From contig JAHBMJ010002270.1 of the NCBI GenBank assembly GCA_018398765.1, forward strand, positions 1-20,594: DNA of 20,594 nucleotides, written 5' to 3'. Within the stretch, counting starts at the first letter, position 1. Each line of letters starts with the position of its first letter. The DNA comes from Chromera velia (Eukaryota; Sar; Chromeraceae). This document shows, in pieces, positions 17,801 through 20,594 of the stretch. The notes beneath the pieces were generated by a model. It did no database searches. It was not told the origin of the DNA and saw nothing but the letters and a program-made list of their open reading frames with translations. Made by a program: the position numbers and the translations under genes.

Positions 17801-20176
17801 GAGGACGTCAGACTCTTCGTCCTTCGTCCAAGTGAAGGACAAGTGATCGCCTCTTCCGATATCGGCAGGAGGAATGGGAACTCCGCACACAGTGACCCCG
17901 TTACCACCGAATCCCGAGTTACACGCACAAATAAAGCTGCCGGGGGTATCGGTGCAGTTGGCCAGAGAGTGGCAGTTGTGGACCGCAGCCGCGCACTCGT
18001 CTAGCTCTGCACATGCAGGTGGAATGGAATTAATTGTAATCAATGAGCACTAGACTTTATTTGGCATGTGCAACAGATCACAATAAAGAATTCCACAAAC
18101 AGAGGCGATCGAGGAACGAGAAAAGTAGAGAGAGAAAAATGAATGGCATCATTCAAGGTCTGTGGGCAAAACAAAATAATTAATTGAACAATGTTCCGTA
18201 CGGCCATGTCATTCCACATCGATACAAGACATACAATCAGCTCCCTTGAATTGCCAAGTAAAGCAGCAATTTGACCCACGTGCCTACCTGTCAGAGCAGC
18301 TGCATACAGGATCGCTTCCTGGCCGGAGCTTGCTGTTAGACCATTATGGTTAGTTCTCCTGAAAGTGAAGCGGAAGAATCGGAAAGGTCCTGCGCGGACG
18401 TCCACCTCCCATCTCCTTGTCTCCCCCTGCACCCAGGAAAGCTCCCCACTAAATGAATGAAGAACTGTCCAGGGGCCTGCAGTGCTGTTGGAGGCAGACA
18501 TGTTCATTGCTGAGGGGGCTTGATTACCGCAACAATCAGTCCTGGCCTGCCACGAATATGACTCTAGGTTGATGTAGCAGAGGGTTCCAAGAATAAGGTG
18601 CACTGCCGATTCGTTGACTGAATTCCAACCCTCGATCGTCATTCCTTGATGAGTATGCCAGCCGAGCCCCATCGCATCGCCATCAAAGAGTGAGGACGGA
18701 AGCCCCTCTCGGTTTACACTCAGAGTGTTGTCTTGAGGATCGTTGTACCACCTGTGAGAGGAGAAAGCTCTGTACTCGCCCTGGCAGATGCCGGATCCTT
18801 AGTAGTCTTTATAGATGCTCACCTGGCCGTTGGACAGAATTTGGTCGTCCTTGATCCAATTGAAATTCTCCCAGTTGCCGCTTCCGATGTCTGAGGGGGG
18901 AATGCGATAGCCACACAGCGACACGCCGTCTCCGTCCATCCCTGGGTCACACGAGCAAGTGAAGCTCTGGAAGGAGTCGGTACACGTTGCGAGGCGGTAG
19001 CAGTTGTGAGTCCCCAAAGAGCATTCGTCATCACCTGCATCCATGCATGCGCGTGTGTACATAAATTTTTGTTTTTATGCACCTAGTCATACATACGAAT
19101 GCAGAAAGGAATGCTGACCGACCACTTGCATGGTCCATGATGAATCACCGTCTGCCTGTCCACGATCGGTCAAGAAAAAATGGTTTTGTGTCTCTTCTTT
19201 ATGCACCTGAGACCTCCAACGGGCAAGCATGTAGGCGTGTAGAGAGAGAGGATGAAAAAAAAGAAGACTGCTCTACACGGACCCTCTCGTGGAAATGCCT
19301 TGTAAATGGATGGGAAAAATAATCTTGCATTCTCCCCTGTTGGGAGCCGGAATTTCAAAGAACCCAGACAGACGGACGCAAAATGAATGACAATAGTAAG
19401 AACTAAAAATCCCATCTACCCACCGTTTCCCGCTGGCGAGCCCAAAAGATAGGCAAAATCACTCAACATTTTTCCTGTGGATCCCCAATTGTTCCTTCTG
19501 AATAAAAAGCAAAAGAACCTGAAAGGCCCGGTGCTTAGAACGTCCACAGGCCAGAGATGGATCTCGTTGTTAGCGGTCTAACTGGTCAGACCAGAAAAGG
19601 AGTGAAGGTCCACCCATGGCCCGGTTGTGTTCTGTGCCCCCAATAAGACCACTGAACTTGGGCATTCGTTCTCATAACAGTCATCGCGACACGCCAGAAC
19701 CCACCCTACGGCCAAGACATCACAAGGCACTTCCAGAATGACCGCCGTATTCCTATCAGGGCCGTTCACACTCCCACCGGTAGTAGCCTGCCATGGCCAT
19801 CCCTCCCATAAGGAATTGAAAAGAGTCGAAGGTGGGTGCTCATTAGTATGCACTGTTTGCATAATTCCCGGGTTATCAAGCCACCCTTGCGCAGAGTAGA
19901 CACGGTACTGCCCTGGGCATTCCGCACCTGAGTAGTTTTTGTATATGGTCACTCGTTGTACCGCGTCTGCGCCTGTGTAGAGCTGGGCAGTATCTTTTGT
20001 CCACGTAAAAGCTTCGTTATCCCCCCTGCCGATATCGCTGGGGGGAATGCGGATGCCACACGTAATGCCATCTCTCTCGAGTCCTATGTGGCAGGCGCAC
20101 GTGAAGCTGCCGTTCGTGTTGGTGCAGTCCGCGTACGCATCGCAGTTGTGGACCCCTGCCGTGCACTCGTCGAGCT
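329..20176 (-). CDS. giant multidomain EGF/discoidin-like/Sushi/HYR membrane protein, 37 exons, partial at both ends
   Basis: Exons e1-e37 form one minus-strand gene spanning the window. Each exon was placed by a translated domain signature plus an AG acceptor and a GT donor. Splice phases chain correctly from e1 to e35 except at e20/e21, and e35-e37 are tentative. Protein order is seven cbEGF-discoidin-like units, eight EGFs, an unnamed Cys-containing domain, an EGF-like exon, three Sushi, two HYR, GCC2/GCC3 Cys-rich repeats, then hydrophobic helices. From family knowledge these are extracellular ligand-binding or adhesion modules, so a surface receptor or adhesin anchored near its C-terminus is inferred. 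No signal peptide, start codon or final stop lies in the window. Ten in-frame stops occur at 879-881, 2627-2629, 9892-9894, 13171-13173, 15723-15725, 16287-16289, 16347-16349, 16533-16535, 18799-18801 and 19578-19580, so the locus may be a pseudogene, alternatively spliced or recoded. An automated caller would probably split it into several genes. Confidence 0.75.
538..629 (-). CDS. e36: tentative exon
   Basis: 92 bp between gtgcag and GTCTGT, phase 2 in, 1 out. It reads [17 protein letters not shown], then [12 protein letters not shown]. It fits the phase of e35 but matches no family I know, so it could be wrong. Confidence 0.35.
790..967 (-). CDS. e35: membrane helix 2, in-frame TAA
   Basis: 178 bp, phase 1 in, 2 out, acceptor atgcag, donor [24 protein letters not shown] is a strong hydrophobic helix. 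[12 protein letters not shown] at 879-881, [17 protein letters not shown] and TEC follow. A second helix followed by a Pro-rich stretch and a Cys resembles the C-termini of protist GCC2/GCC3 membrane proteins (recalled, not searched). Confidence 0.6.
1022..1068. repeat. (CA)n microsatellite in the e34-e35 intron
   Basis: About 47 bp of (CA)n with a few G substitutions. The rest of the 968-1275 intron holds no gene signal. Confidence 0.9.
1276..1351 (-). CDS. e34: membrane helix 1 end and acidic loop
   Basis: 76 bp, phase 0 in, 1 out, acceptor ctgcag. [12 protein letters not shown] completes the helix begun in e33, then [13 protein letters not shown] forms a charged loop. The ORF runs to a TGA about 30 bases on, but GTCAGT sits inside it, and its phase leads exactly into the hydrophobic e35, so splicing is preferred over a stop here. 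Confidence 0.65.
1541..1660 (-). CDS. e33: last Cys repeat and start of first membrane helix
   Basis: 120 bp, phase 0-0, acceptor gtgcag, donor [28 protein letters not shown]: the CxxC...CxxC end of a GCC2/GCC3 repeat. The hydrophobic run [14 protein letters not shown] then continues into e34 as a probable transmembrane helix. Confidence 0.75.
1844..1982 (-). CDS. e32: Cys-rich region
   Basis: 139 bp, phase 2 in, 0 out, acceptor ctgcag, donor [24 protein letters not shown] and [13 protein letters not shown]. The three Cys and the phase fit with both neighbours support it. No domain named beyond the Cys-rich region. Confidence 0.7.
2056..2285. repeat. 230-bp polypyrimidine tract (TTTC/TTCC/TTTG)n
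   Basis: Mixed TTTTC, TTCC, TTTC and TTTG units, purine-rich (GAAA) in transcript sense, within the 1983-2411 intron between e31 and e32. Long Lys/Glu- or Phe/Ser-rich ORFs here are repeat artefacts. Confidence 0.9.
2412..2643 (-). CDS. e31: Cys-rich region with an in-frame TAA and a Thr-rich linker
   Basis: 232 bp, phase 1 in, 2 out, acceptor atgcag, donor GTCAGT. It reads EDYSF, TAA at 2627-2629, then [16 protein letters not shown], which is clearly coding. A Thr run ([11 protein letters not shown]) and a polar Gln-rich stretch follow. No other nearby AG acceptor avoids the stop while keeping phase, so either this is a nonsense change or the junction is misplaced. Confidence 0.6.
2832..3034 (-). 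CDS. e30: Cys-rich (GCC2/GCC3-like) region
   Basis: 203 bp, phase 2 in, 1 out, acceptor ccgcag, donor [24 protein letters not shown] and [14 protein letters not shown] match the repeated CxxC...CxCxxGFY layout of ephrin-receptor-like Cys repeats. The first third, [18 protein letters not shown], is polar and may form a helical insert. Confidence 0.75.
3256..3431 (-). CDS. e29: HYR domain 2 second half, start of Cys-rich region
   Basis: 176 bp, phase 0 in, 2 out, acceptor ctgcag, donor [23 protein letters not shown], then [13 protein letters not shown], completes HYR 2. [16 protein letters not shown] then opens the Cys-rich region. The usual GTT of HYR is QSL here. Confidence 0.8.
3532..3570. 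repeat. two tandem copies of a 20-bp unit
   Basis: ggatagactgtcgagtct occurs twice, 20 bases apart. Each copy holds a small inverted repeat AGACT-gtcg-AGTCT. In the intron between e28 and e29. Confidence 0.8.
3678..3802 (-). CDS. e28: HYR domain 2, first half
   Basis: 125 bp, phase 1 in, 0 out, acceptor ctgcag, donor [23 protein letters not shown] corresponds to the DxxPPxxxCP start of a HYR domain. The end is [10 protein letters not shown]. Confidence 0.75.
3803..4188. other. intron e27-e28, with short (CA)n at 4087-4119
   Basis: 386 bp between the two HYR blocks. Apart from a 33-bp (CA)n stretch I see no coding or regulatory signal. Confidence 0.7.
4189..4428 (-). CDS. e27: HYR domain 1
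   Basis: 240 bp, a complete 80-residue hyalin-repeat (HYR) domain on one phase 1-1 exon. [12 protein letters not shown] is the typical start, and [18 protein letters not shown] followed by [10 protein letters not shown] the typical end. HYR folds are Ig-like and found in adhesion proteins. Acceptor gacag, donor GTTAGT. Confidence 0.85.
4429..4845. repeat. intron e26-e27 with (GAA)n and (TGTC)n
   Basis: 4607-4668 is an interrupted (GAA)n purine tract on the plus strand, and 4794-4828 is (TGTC/TATC)n close to the exon. No coding signal elsewhere. Confidence 0.85.
4846..4970 (-). CDS. e26: Sushi/CCP 3, second half
   Basis: 125 bp, phase 2 in, 1 out, acceptor ctgcag, donor [44 protein letters not shown]: Cys2, Cys3, Trp and Cys4 present. 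Closes the three-Sushi block. Confidence 0.8.
5136..5229 (-). CDS. e25: Sushi/CCP 3, first half
   Basis: 94 bp, phase 1 in, 2 out, acceptor gcgtag, donor [33 protein letters not shown]. The pattern CSGxAPxxP plus SPPN is shared with e23, pointing to a duplication of Sushi 2 and 3 with their split intron. Confidence 0.8.
5447..5562 (-). CDS. e24: Sushi/CCP 2, second half
   Basis: 116 bp, phase 2 in, 1 out, acceptor gtgcag, donor [33 protein letters not shown]: Cys2, Cys3, the Trp and Cys4 of a Sushi domain in the right order. Confidence 0.8.
5692..5797 (-). CDS. e23: Sushi/CCP 2, first half
   Basis: 106 bp, phase 1 in, 2 out, acceptor ctgcag, donor [28 protein letters not shown] and SVVFT hold Cys1 and lead in frame into the Cys2 of e24. 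Confidence 0.75.
6073..6193 (-). CDS. e22: Sushi/CCP 1, second half
   Basis: 121 bp, phase 0 in, 1 out, donor [18 protein letters not shown] is the classic Sushi Cys2 block, followed by STIKCEA and SSASCEG. The tryptophan usual before Cys4 is missing. The acceptor is the end of a GGAT repeat (gatgcag). Confidence 0.75.
6194..6218. repeat. (ATCC)n running into the e22 acceptor
   Basis: Five or so ATCC units. In transcript sense the GGAT repeat ends as gatgcag, the 3' splice site of e22. Confidence 0.8.
6348..6436 (-). CDS. e21: Sushi/CCP 1, first half
   Basis: 89 bp, phase 1 in, 0 out, donor [20 protein letters not shown] and VATTGAE match the N-terminal half of a complement-control (Sushi) domain, with Cys1 and the Pro/Gly-rich stretch. 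Confidence 0.7.
6665..6836 (-). CDS. e20: EGF-like exon
   Basis: With acceptor tctgctag, phase 1 fits e19. The product reads [15 protein letters not shown], then [19 protein letters not shown] and GDGAFCDDG, so the second half is a clear EGF. The 3' boundary is uncertain. Donor GTAGAT gives phase 2, but the next exon needs phase 1. A GTGACG donor with its exon edge at 6675 would fix the phase at the cost of the last Cys. Confidence 0.6.
6837..7504. repeat. intron e19-e20 with (CA)n and (GA)n
   Basis: 668-bp intron. 7317-7352 is (CA)n preceded by a GC-alternating run near 7302-7316, and 7352-7409 is (GA)n. Short ORFs around 6963-7280 lack domain signatures and suitable splice phase. Confidence 0.8.
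7505..7691 (-). CDS. e19: end of an unnamed domain
   Basis: 187 bp, phase 0 in, 1 out, donor GTTGGT, acceptor ttgcag after a run of T in transcript sense. Residues include [38 protein letters not shown] and LTLGSNDIC. Together e15-e19 give about 190 residues between the EGF run and the Sushi block. Confidence 0.6.
7874..7983 (-). CDS. e18: part of an unnamed domain
   Basis: 110 bp, phase 1 in, 0 out, donor GTGAGT, acceptor ctgcag. It reads [16 protein letters not shown], then ATDDSNC and TSTIGLT. It has a faint resemblance to Cys-paired immunoglobulin-like repeats, but I do not assign it. Confidence 0.6.
8154..8304 (-). CDS. e17: part of an unnamed domain
   Basis: 151 bp, phase 0 in, 1 out. 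It begins [11 protein letters not shown] after ctgcag and contains [26 protein letters not shown] and the end AARIH. Two Cys and two NxT/NxS sequons suit an extracellular fold. The donor GTAAAA was set by phase agreement with e18. Confidence 0.6.
8627..9097. repeat. 471-bp tetranucleotide array of TCAC/TCAA/TCAT units
   Basis: An almost uninterrupted 4-bp period with three interchanging unit types, in clusters, within the 819-bp intron between e16 and e17. The rest of that intron (8305-8626) shows no gene. Confidence 0.95.
9124..9217 (-). CDS. e16: part of an unnamed domain
   Basis: 94 bp, phase 2 in, 0 out, donor GTAAGC. It reads [15 protein letters not shown] and [14 protein letters not shown], alternating hydrophobic residues that suggest beta strands. 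Only the phase-2 frame is open; both others hit stops. No family recognised. Confidence 0.6.
9351..9516 (-). CDS. e15: cbEGF continuing into the unnamed Cys-containing domain
   Basis: 166 bp, phase 1 in, phase 2 out. [24 protein letters not shown] (Cys4 is Tyr) and GSGVFC form the [16 protein letters not shown] then starts the next domain. The donor GTCGGT at the low end was chosen because it is the only one giving the phase 2 that e16 needs. The nearer GTCTCC site would break the frame. Confidence 0.65.
9780..9902 (-). CDS. e14: EGF exon with an in-frame TAA
   Basis: 123 bp, phase 1-1, acceptor attcag, donor GTCAGT. The exon opens with DEC, directly followed by TAA at 9892-9894, then [24 protein letters not shown] and GITCFG. 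The spacing between Cys1 and Cys2 is normal if the stop is counted as a residue, so a substitution (for example CAA to TAA) is likelier than a misplaced exon start. Confidence 0.65.
9903..10293. repeat. intron e13-e14 with a (TC)n/(TTTC)n tract at 10066-10223
   Basis: About 158 bp of pure pyrimidine on the plus strand, so pure purine in the transcript. The flanking intron has no recognised feature. Confidence 0.9.
10294..10416 (-). CDS. e13: cbEGF exon
   Basis: 123 bp, phase 1-1, donor [30 protein letters not shown] and GPGTFCAG make a complete six-Cys cbEGF. The acceptor is formed by the last unit of a GGAT tetranucleotide repeat (gatgcag). Confidence 0.8.
10417..10475. repeat. (CATC)n running into the e13 acceptor
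   Basis: Roughly 14 CATC-type units. In transcript sense GGAT repeats end in gatgcag at the e13 splice site. Confidence 0.85.
10696..10842 (-). CDS. e12: EGF exon
   Basis: 147 bp, phase 1-1. [12 protein letters not shown], then [16 protein letters not shown] and a longer Cys5-Cys6 loop ending LPNGTQCM. Six Cys. The donor GTCAGC leaves an A as the last base, and the acceptor is atgcag. The ORF reads on into the intron, so the 3' boundary rests on phase and splice-site choice. Confidence 0.75.
   Translation of the reverse strand: MLTSANRHFTTVTSRPSVQTQTGRSSATAMPGSMTQEWLRDCPTEHNA
10843..11162. other. intron e11-e12, no feature seen
   Basis: 320 bp with no domain, repeat or RNA signal that I recognise. 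Confidence 0.6.
11163..11285 (-). CDS. e11: cbEGF exon with a Cys1-to-Tyr change
   Basis: 123 bp, phase 1-1, donor GTCCGT. It starts [12 protein letters not shown], so Cys1 of the EGF is Tyr (TAC). The rest, [16 protein letters not shown] to GVLCDG, is normal. The acceptor gtgtgcag is the end of a (TG)n tract in transcript sense. Confidence 0.75.
11286..11812. repeat. intron e10-e11 with (CA)n and (GACA)n
   Basis: 11288-11381 is (CA)n abutting the e11 acceptor. 11548-11652 is a (GACA)n/(GAGACA)n array. ORFs within are repeat artefacts. Confidence 0.9.
11813..11935 (-). CDS. e10: cbEGF exon
   Basis: 123 bp, phase 1-1, acceptor attccag, donor GTACGT. Complete cbEGF from [12 protein letters not shown] through [12 protein letters not shown] to GNGTLCEG. 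It has the DxDEC calcium-binding start and the Asn/Phe positions of the cbEGF consensus. Confidence 0.85.
11936..12261. other. intron e9-e10, no feature seen
   Basis: 326 bp, mixed composition. Overlapping ORFs carry no domain signature. Confidence 0.6.
12262..12393 (-). CDS. e9: cbEGF exon with a Cys5-to-Tyr change
   Basis: 132 bp, phase 1-1, acceptor ttgcag, donor [19 protein letters not shown] starts the EGF and [13 protein letters not shown] shows Tyr (TAC) at the fifth Cys position. The tail GLSGNCSG is three residues longer than its neighbours. Confidence 0.75.
12630..12752 (-). CDS. e8: cbEGF exon
   Basis: 123 bp, phase 1-1, acceptor ctgtag, donor GTATGG. It encodes one complete calcium-binding EGF starting [12 protein letters not shown] with [12 protein letters not shown] and ending GNGTLCTG. 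All six Cys are present. It joins in phase to e7 and e9. Confidence 0.85.
12753..13064. other. intron e7-e8, no feature seen
   Basis: 312 bp separating the last discoidin-like unit from the plain EGF run. No repeat or gene recognised. Confidence 0.6.
13065..13805 (-). CDS. e7: cbEGF + discoidin-like module (unit 7), one in-frame TGA
   Basis: Starts [12 protein letters not shown] after atgcag, with a complete six-Cys EGF. Then [61 protein letters not shown], the CC pair, [12 protein letters not shown] and KTYPVDV. TGA at 13171-13173 follows PVDV, where siblings have Gln or Arg (CAG/CGA to TGA would fit). [13 protein letters not shown] continues in frame to AVGITG at donor GTCGGT. Phase 1-1. 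Last of the fused units before the plain EGF run. Confidence 0.75.
14035..14769 (-). CDS. e6: cbEGF + discoidin-like module (unit 6), open
   Basis: Open from [12 protein letters not shown] to YGASVSG, phase 1-1, donor GTCTGT. It shows [54 protein letters not shown], the CC pair, [17 protein letters not shown] and [14 protein letters not shown]. There is no stop, but EGF Cys3 is Tyr (RATYTNTNG), and the Cys of the CPGEY motif is Tyr (HVYPGEY). Confidence 0.85.
14770..15154. repeat. intron e5-e6 with (GA)n at 14853-14931
   Basis: An interrupted (GA)n tract of about 79 bp. The remainder is unremarkable. Confidence 0.85.
15155..15898 (-). CDS. e5: cbEGF + discoidin-like module (unit 5), one in-frame TGA at a Trp position
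   Basis: Starts [12 protein letters not shown] (DEC changed to GEC) and ends ATSITG before GTCAGT, phase 1-1. TGA at 15723-15725 falls in the motif FTWTKD, at its Trp. EGF Cys6 is Tyr (GVAYG). The body is well kept: [64 protein letters not shown] and FFKFTVKRI. The CC pair is absent. Confidence 0.75.
16166..16900 (-). CDS. e4: cbEGF + discoidin-like module (unit 4), three in-frame TAGs at Trp positions
   Basis: One continuous frame from [12 protein letters not shown] to TTAVTG (phase 1-1, acceptor ctgcag, donor GTCAGT). TAG at 16533-16535, 16347-16349 and 16287-16289 each replace Trp of the sibling units (Gx[17 protein letters not shown]). EGF cysteines 4, 5 and 6 are all Tyr (TAC at 16821-16823, 16815-16817 and 16782-16784). 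Domain spacing is otherwise normal, with [38 protein letters not shown] and [14 protein letters not shown]. There is no insertion or deletion. Confidence 0.75.
16901..17268. other. intron e3-e4, no feature seen
   Basis: 368 bp. The minus-strand ORF of e3 extends into it past the donor but shows no domain sequence there. Confidence 0.6.
17269..18006 (-). CDS. e3: cbEGF + discoidin-like module (unit 3), intact
   Basis: Fully open, the best reference copy. [12 protein letters not shown] opens a six-Cys cbEGF of about 42 residues. Then come [90 protein letters not shown], a TLHSF block and [12 protein letters not shown]. The order (LFDG, GYxW, [15 protein letters not shown]) matches the beta-sandwich F5/8 type C/discoidin family, which often binds glycans or phospholipid. 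Two N-glycosylation sequons lie in the NVSGSNST segment. Phase 1-1, donor GTCGGT. Unlike its siblings it has LS in place of the CC pair. Confidence 0.85.
18288..19034 (-). CDS. e2: cbEGF + discoidin-like module (unit 2), one in-frame TAA
   Basis: Begins [12 protein letters not shown] after atgcag and ends AAALTG before GTAGGC, phase 1-1. The EGF has all six Cys. The linker reads [16 protein letters not shown], losing the GRGD of its siblings. The discoidin-like part shows [28 protein letters not shown], the CC pair, [20 protein letters not shown] and [16 protein letters not shown] at 18799-18801 follows IYKDY, at the start of the loop before the conserved CxGEY. The residue originally there cannot be told; unit 5 has Asn at the matching place. 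Confidence 0.75.
19035..19423. other. intron e1-e2, no feature seen
   Basis: 389 bp with no coding signature. The acceptor region has alternating tgca runs. Confidence 0.6.
19424..20176 (-). CDS. e1: cbEGF + discoidin-like module (unit 1), one in-frame TAG
   Basis: Starts after ctgcag with [12 protein letters not shown], a calcium-binding EGF with six Cys and the [10 protein letters not shown] motif. A linker with [16 protein letters not shown] follows, then the [11 protein letters not shown] block and a discoidin-like body ([35 protein letters not shown]). Phase 1 in, phase 1 out (donor GTGGGT). TAG at 19578-19580 sits where other units have Trp (pattern TxW before the PVDV block). The CC pair of other units is CY here. 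This is the most divergent unit toward its end ([10 protein letters not shown]). Confidence 0.75.
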
Positions 20177-20444
20177 CTGCAGAGAAAGAAGCGCATTTGC
20201 GTTCGTTACATCGGGTCTTACCATCATACGAACTTTAAAAACAAAGTCTCCATGAAGCATTTCTTTGGTCACCCAAGTGGTTTGCCTATCTGCACTTTCA
20301 ATACAGACGCTTCCCTCACAAGTTCTCAATGAAATTTCTAACTCAACAACAATTTGAAAACACAGGGTTTGAAAGGAGACTTCTATACAAAAACTTTCCA
20401 ATCGGCTTTTTGCAAGCACAGAAGCACGCAGGTTTACACACACA

Positions 20445-20506
<62 letters not shown>

Positions 20507-20554
20507 CATACACACACACACACACATACACGCACGCACATATACACACACACA

Positions 20555-20594
<40 letters not shown>
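20177..20594. repeat. intron upstream of e1 with a long (CA)n to the right edge
   Basis: 20435-20594 is about 160 bp of (CA)n with CATA and CGCA interruptions, truncated by the window end. No exon seen between it and e1. Confidence 0.9.

Noticed and set aside
13065..20176. Integrin-type RGD adhesion site as a firm annotation
   Set aside because: RGD is a short motif, absent from two of seven units, and integrins are not expected in the inferred lineage.
1..20594. tRNA, rRNA, transposon or viral genes
   Set aside because: I found no cloverleaf, terminal repeats, polymerase, integrase or transposase motifs in any frame.

Overview
The window looks like nuclear DNA of a eukaryote with many introns. 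My best guess is a chromerid-type alveolate close to Chromera velia. The reasons are an animal-like mix of extracellular domains joined to a protist-style Cys-rich plus multi-transmembrane C-terminus, introns of roughly 80-820 bp, almost invariant TGCAG acceptors, and abundant (CA)n, (GA)n and tetranucleotide repeats. The taxon is an inference. I see no prokaryotic features, no RNA gene and no transposon. One very large gene on the minus strand explains nearly all coding signal. It enters at the right edge (5' end not in the window) and leaves at the left edge (3' end not in the window). I resolve 37 exons, called e1-e37 here in transcription order from right to left, about 9.3 kb of coding sequence or some 3,100 residues. 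Long plus-strand ORFs are shadows of exons or microsatellites. Layout in protein order: (1) 13065-20176, e1-e7, seven tandem exons of 735-753 bp, each a calcium-binding EGF fused to a discoidin (F5/8 type C)-like module; (2) 9351-12752, e8-e15, eight single-exon EGFs; (3) 7505-9516, e15-e19, a Cys-containing beta-rich domain I cannot name; (4) 6665-6836, e20, an EGF-like exon; (5) 4846-6436, e21-e26, three Sushi/CCP domains of two exons each; (6) 3256-4428, e27-e29, two HYR domains; (7) 1541-3310, e29-e33, Cys-rich GCC2/GCC3 (ephrin-receptor-like) repeats; (8) 329-1660, e33-e37, hydrophobic segments that look like membrane helices. The whole reads as a giant cell-surface adhesion or recognition receptor with a long glycosylated ectodomain. 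The most striking observation is that ten in-frame stop codons interrupt the exon chain, five exactly at tryptophan positions conserved between modules, and ten conserved cysteines are tyrosine instead. Yet I see no frameshift, and every splice site I could place is intact. This is not how an ordinary neutral pseudogene decays. It suggests C-to-T hypermutation, tolerance through skipping of symmetric phase 1-1 exons, or recoding of the mRNA. A second oddity is the 5' splice sites: 21 of 37 begin GTC, most often GTCAGT.
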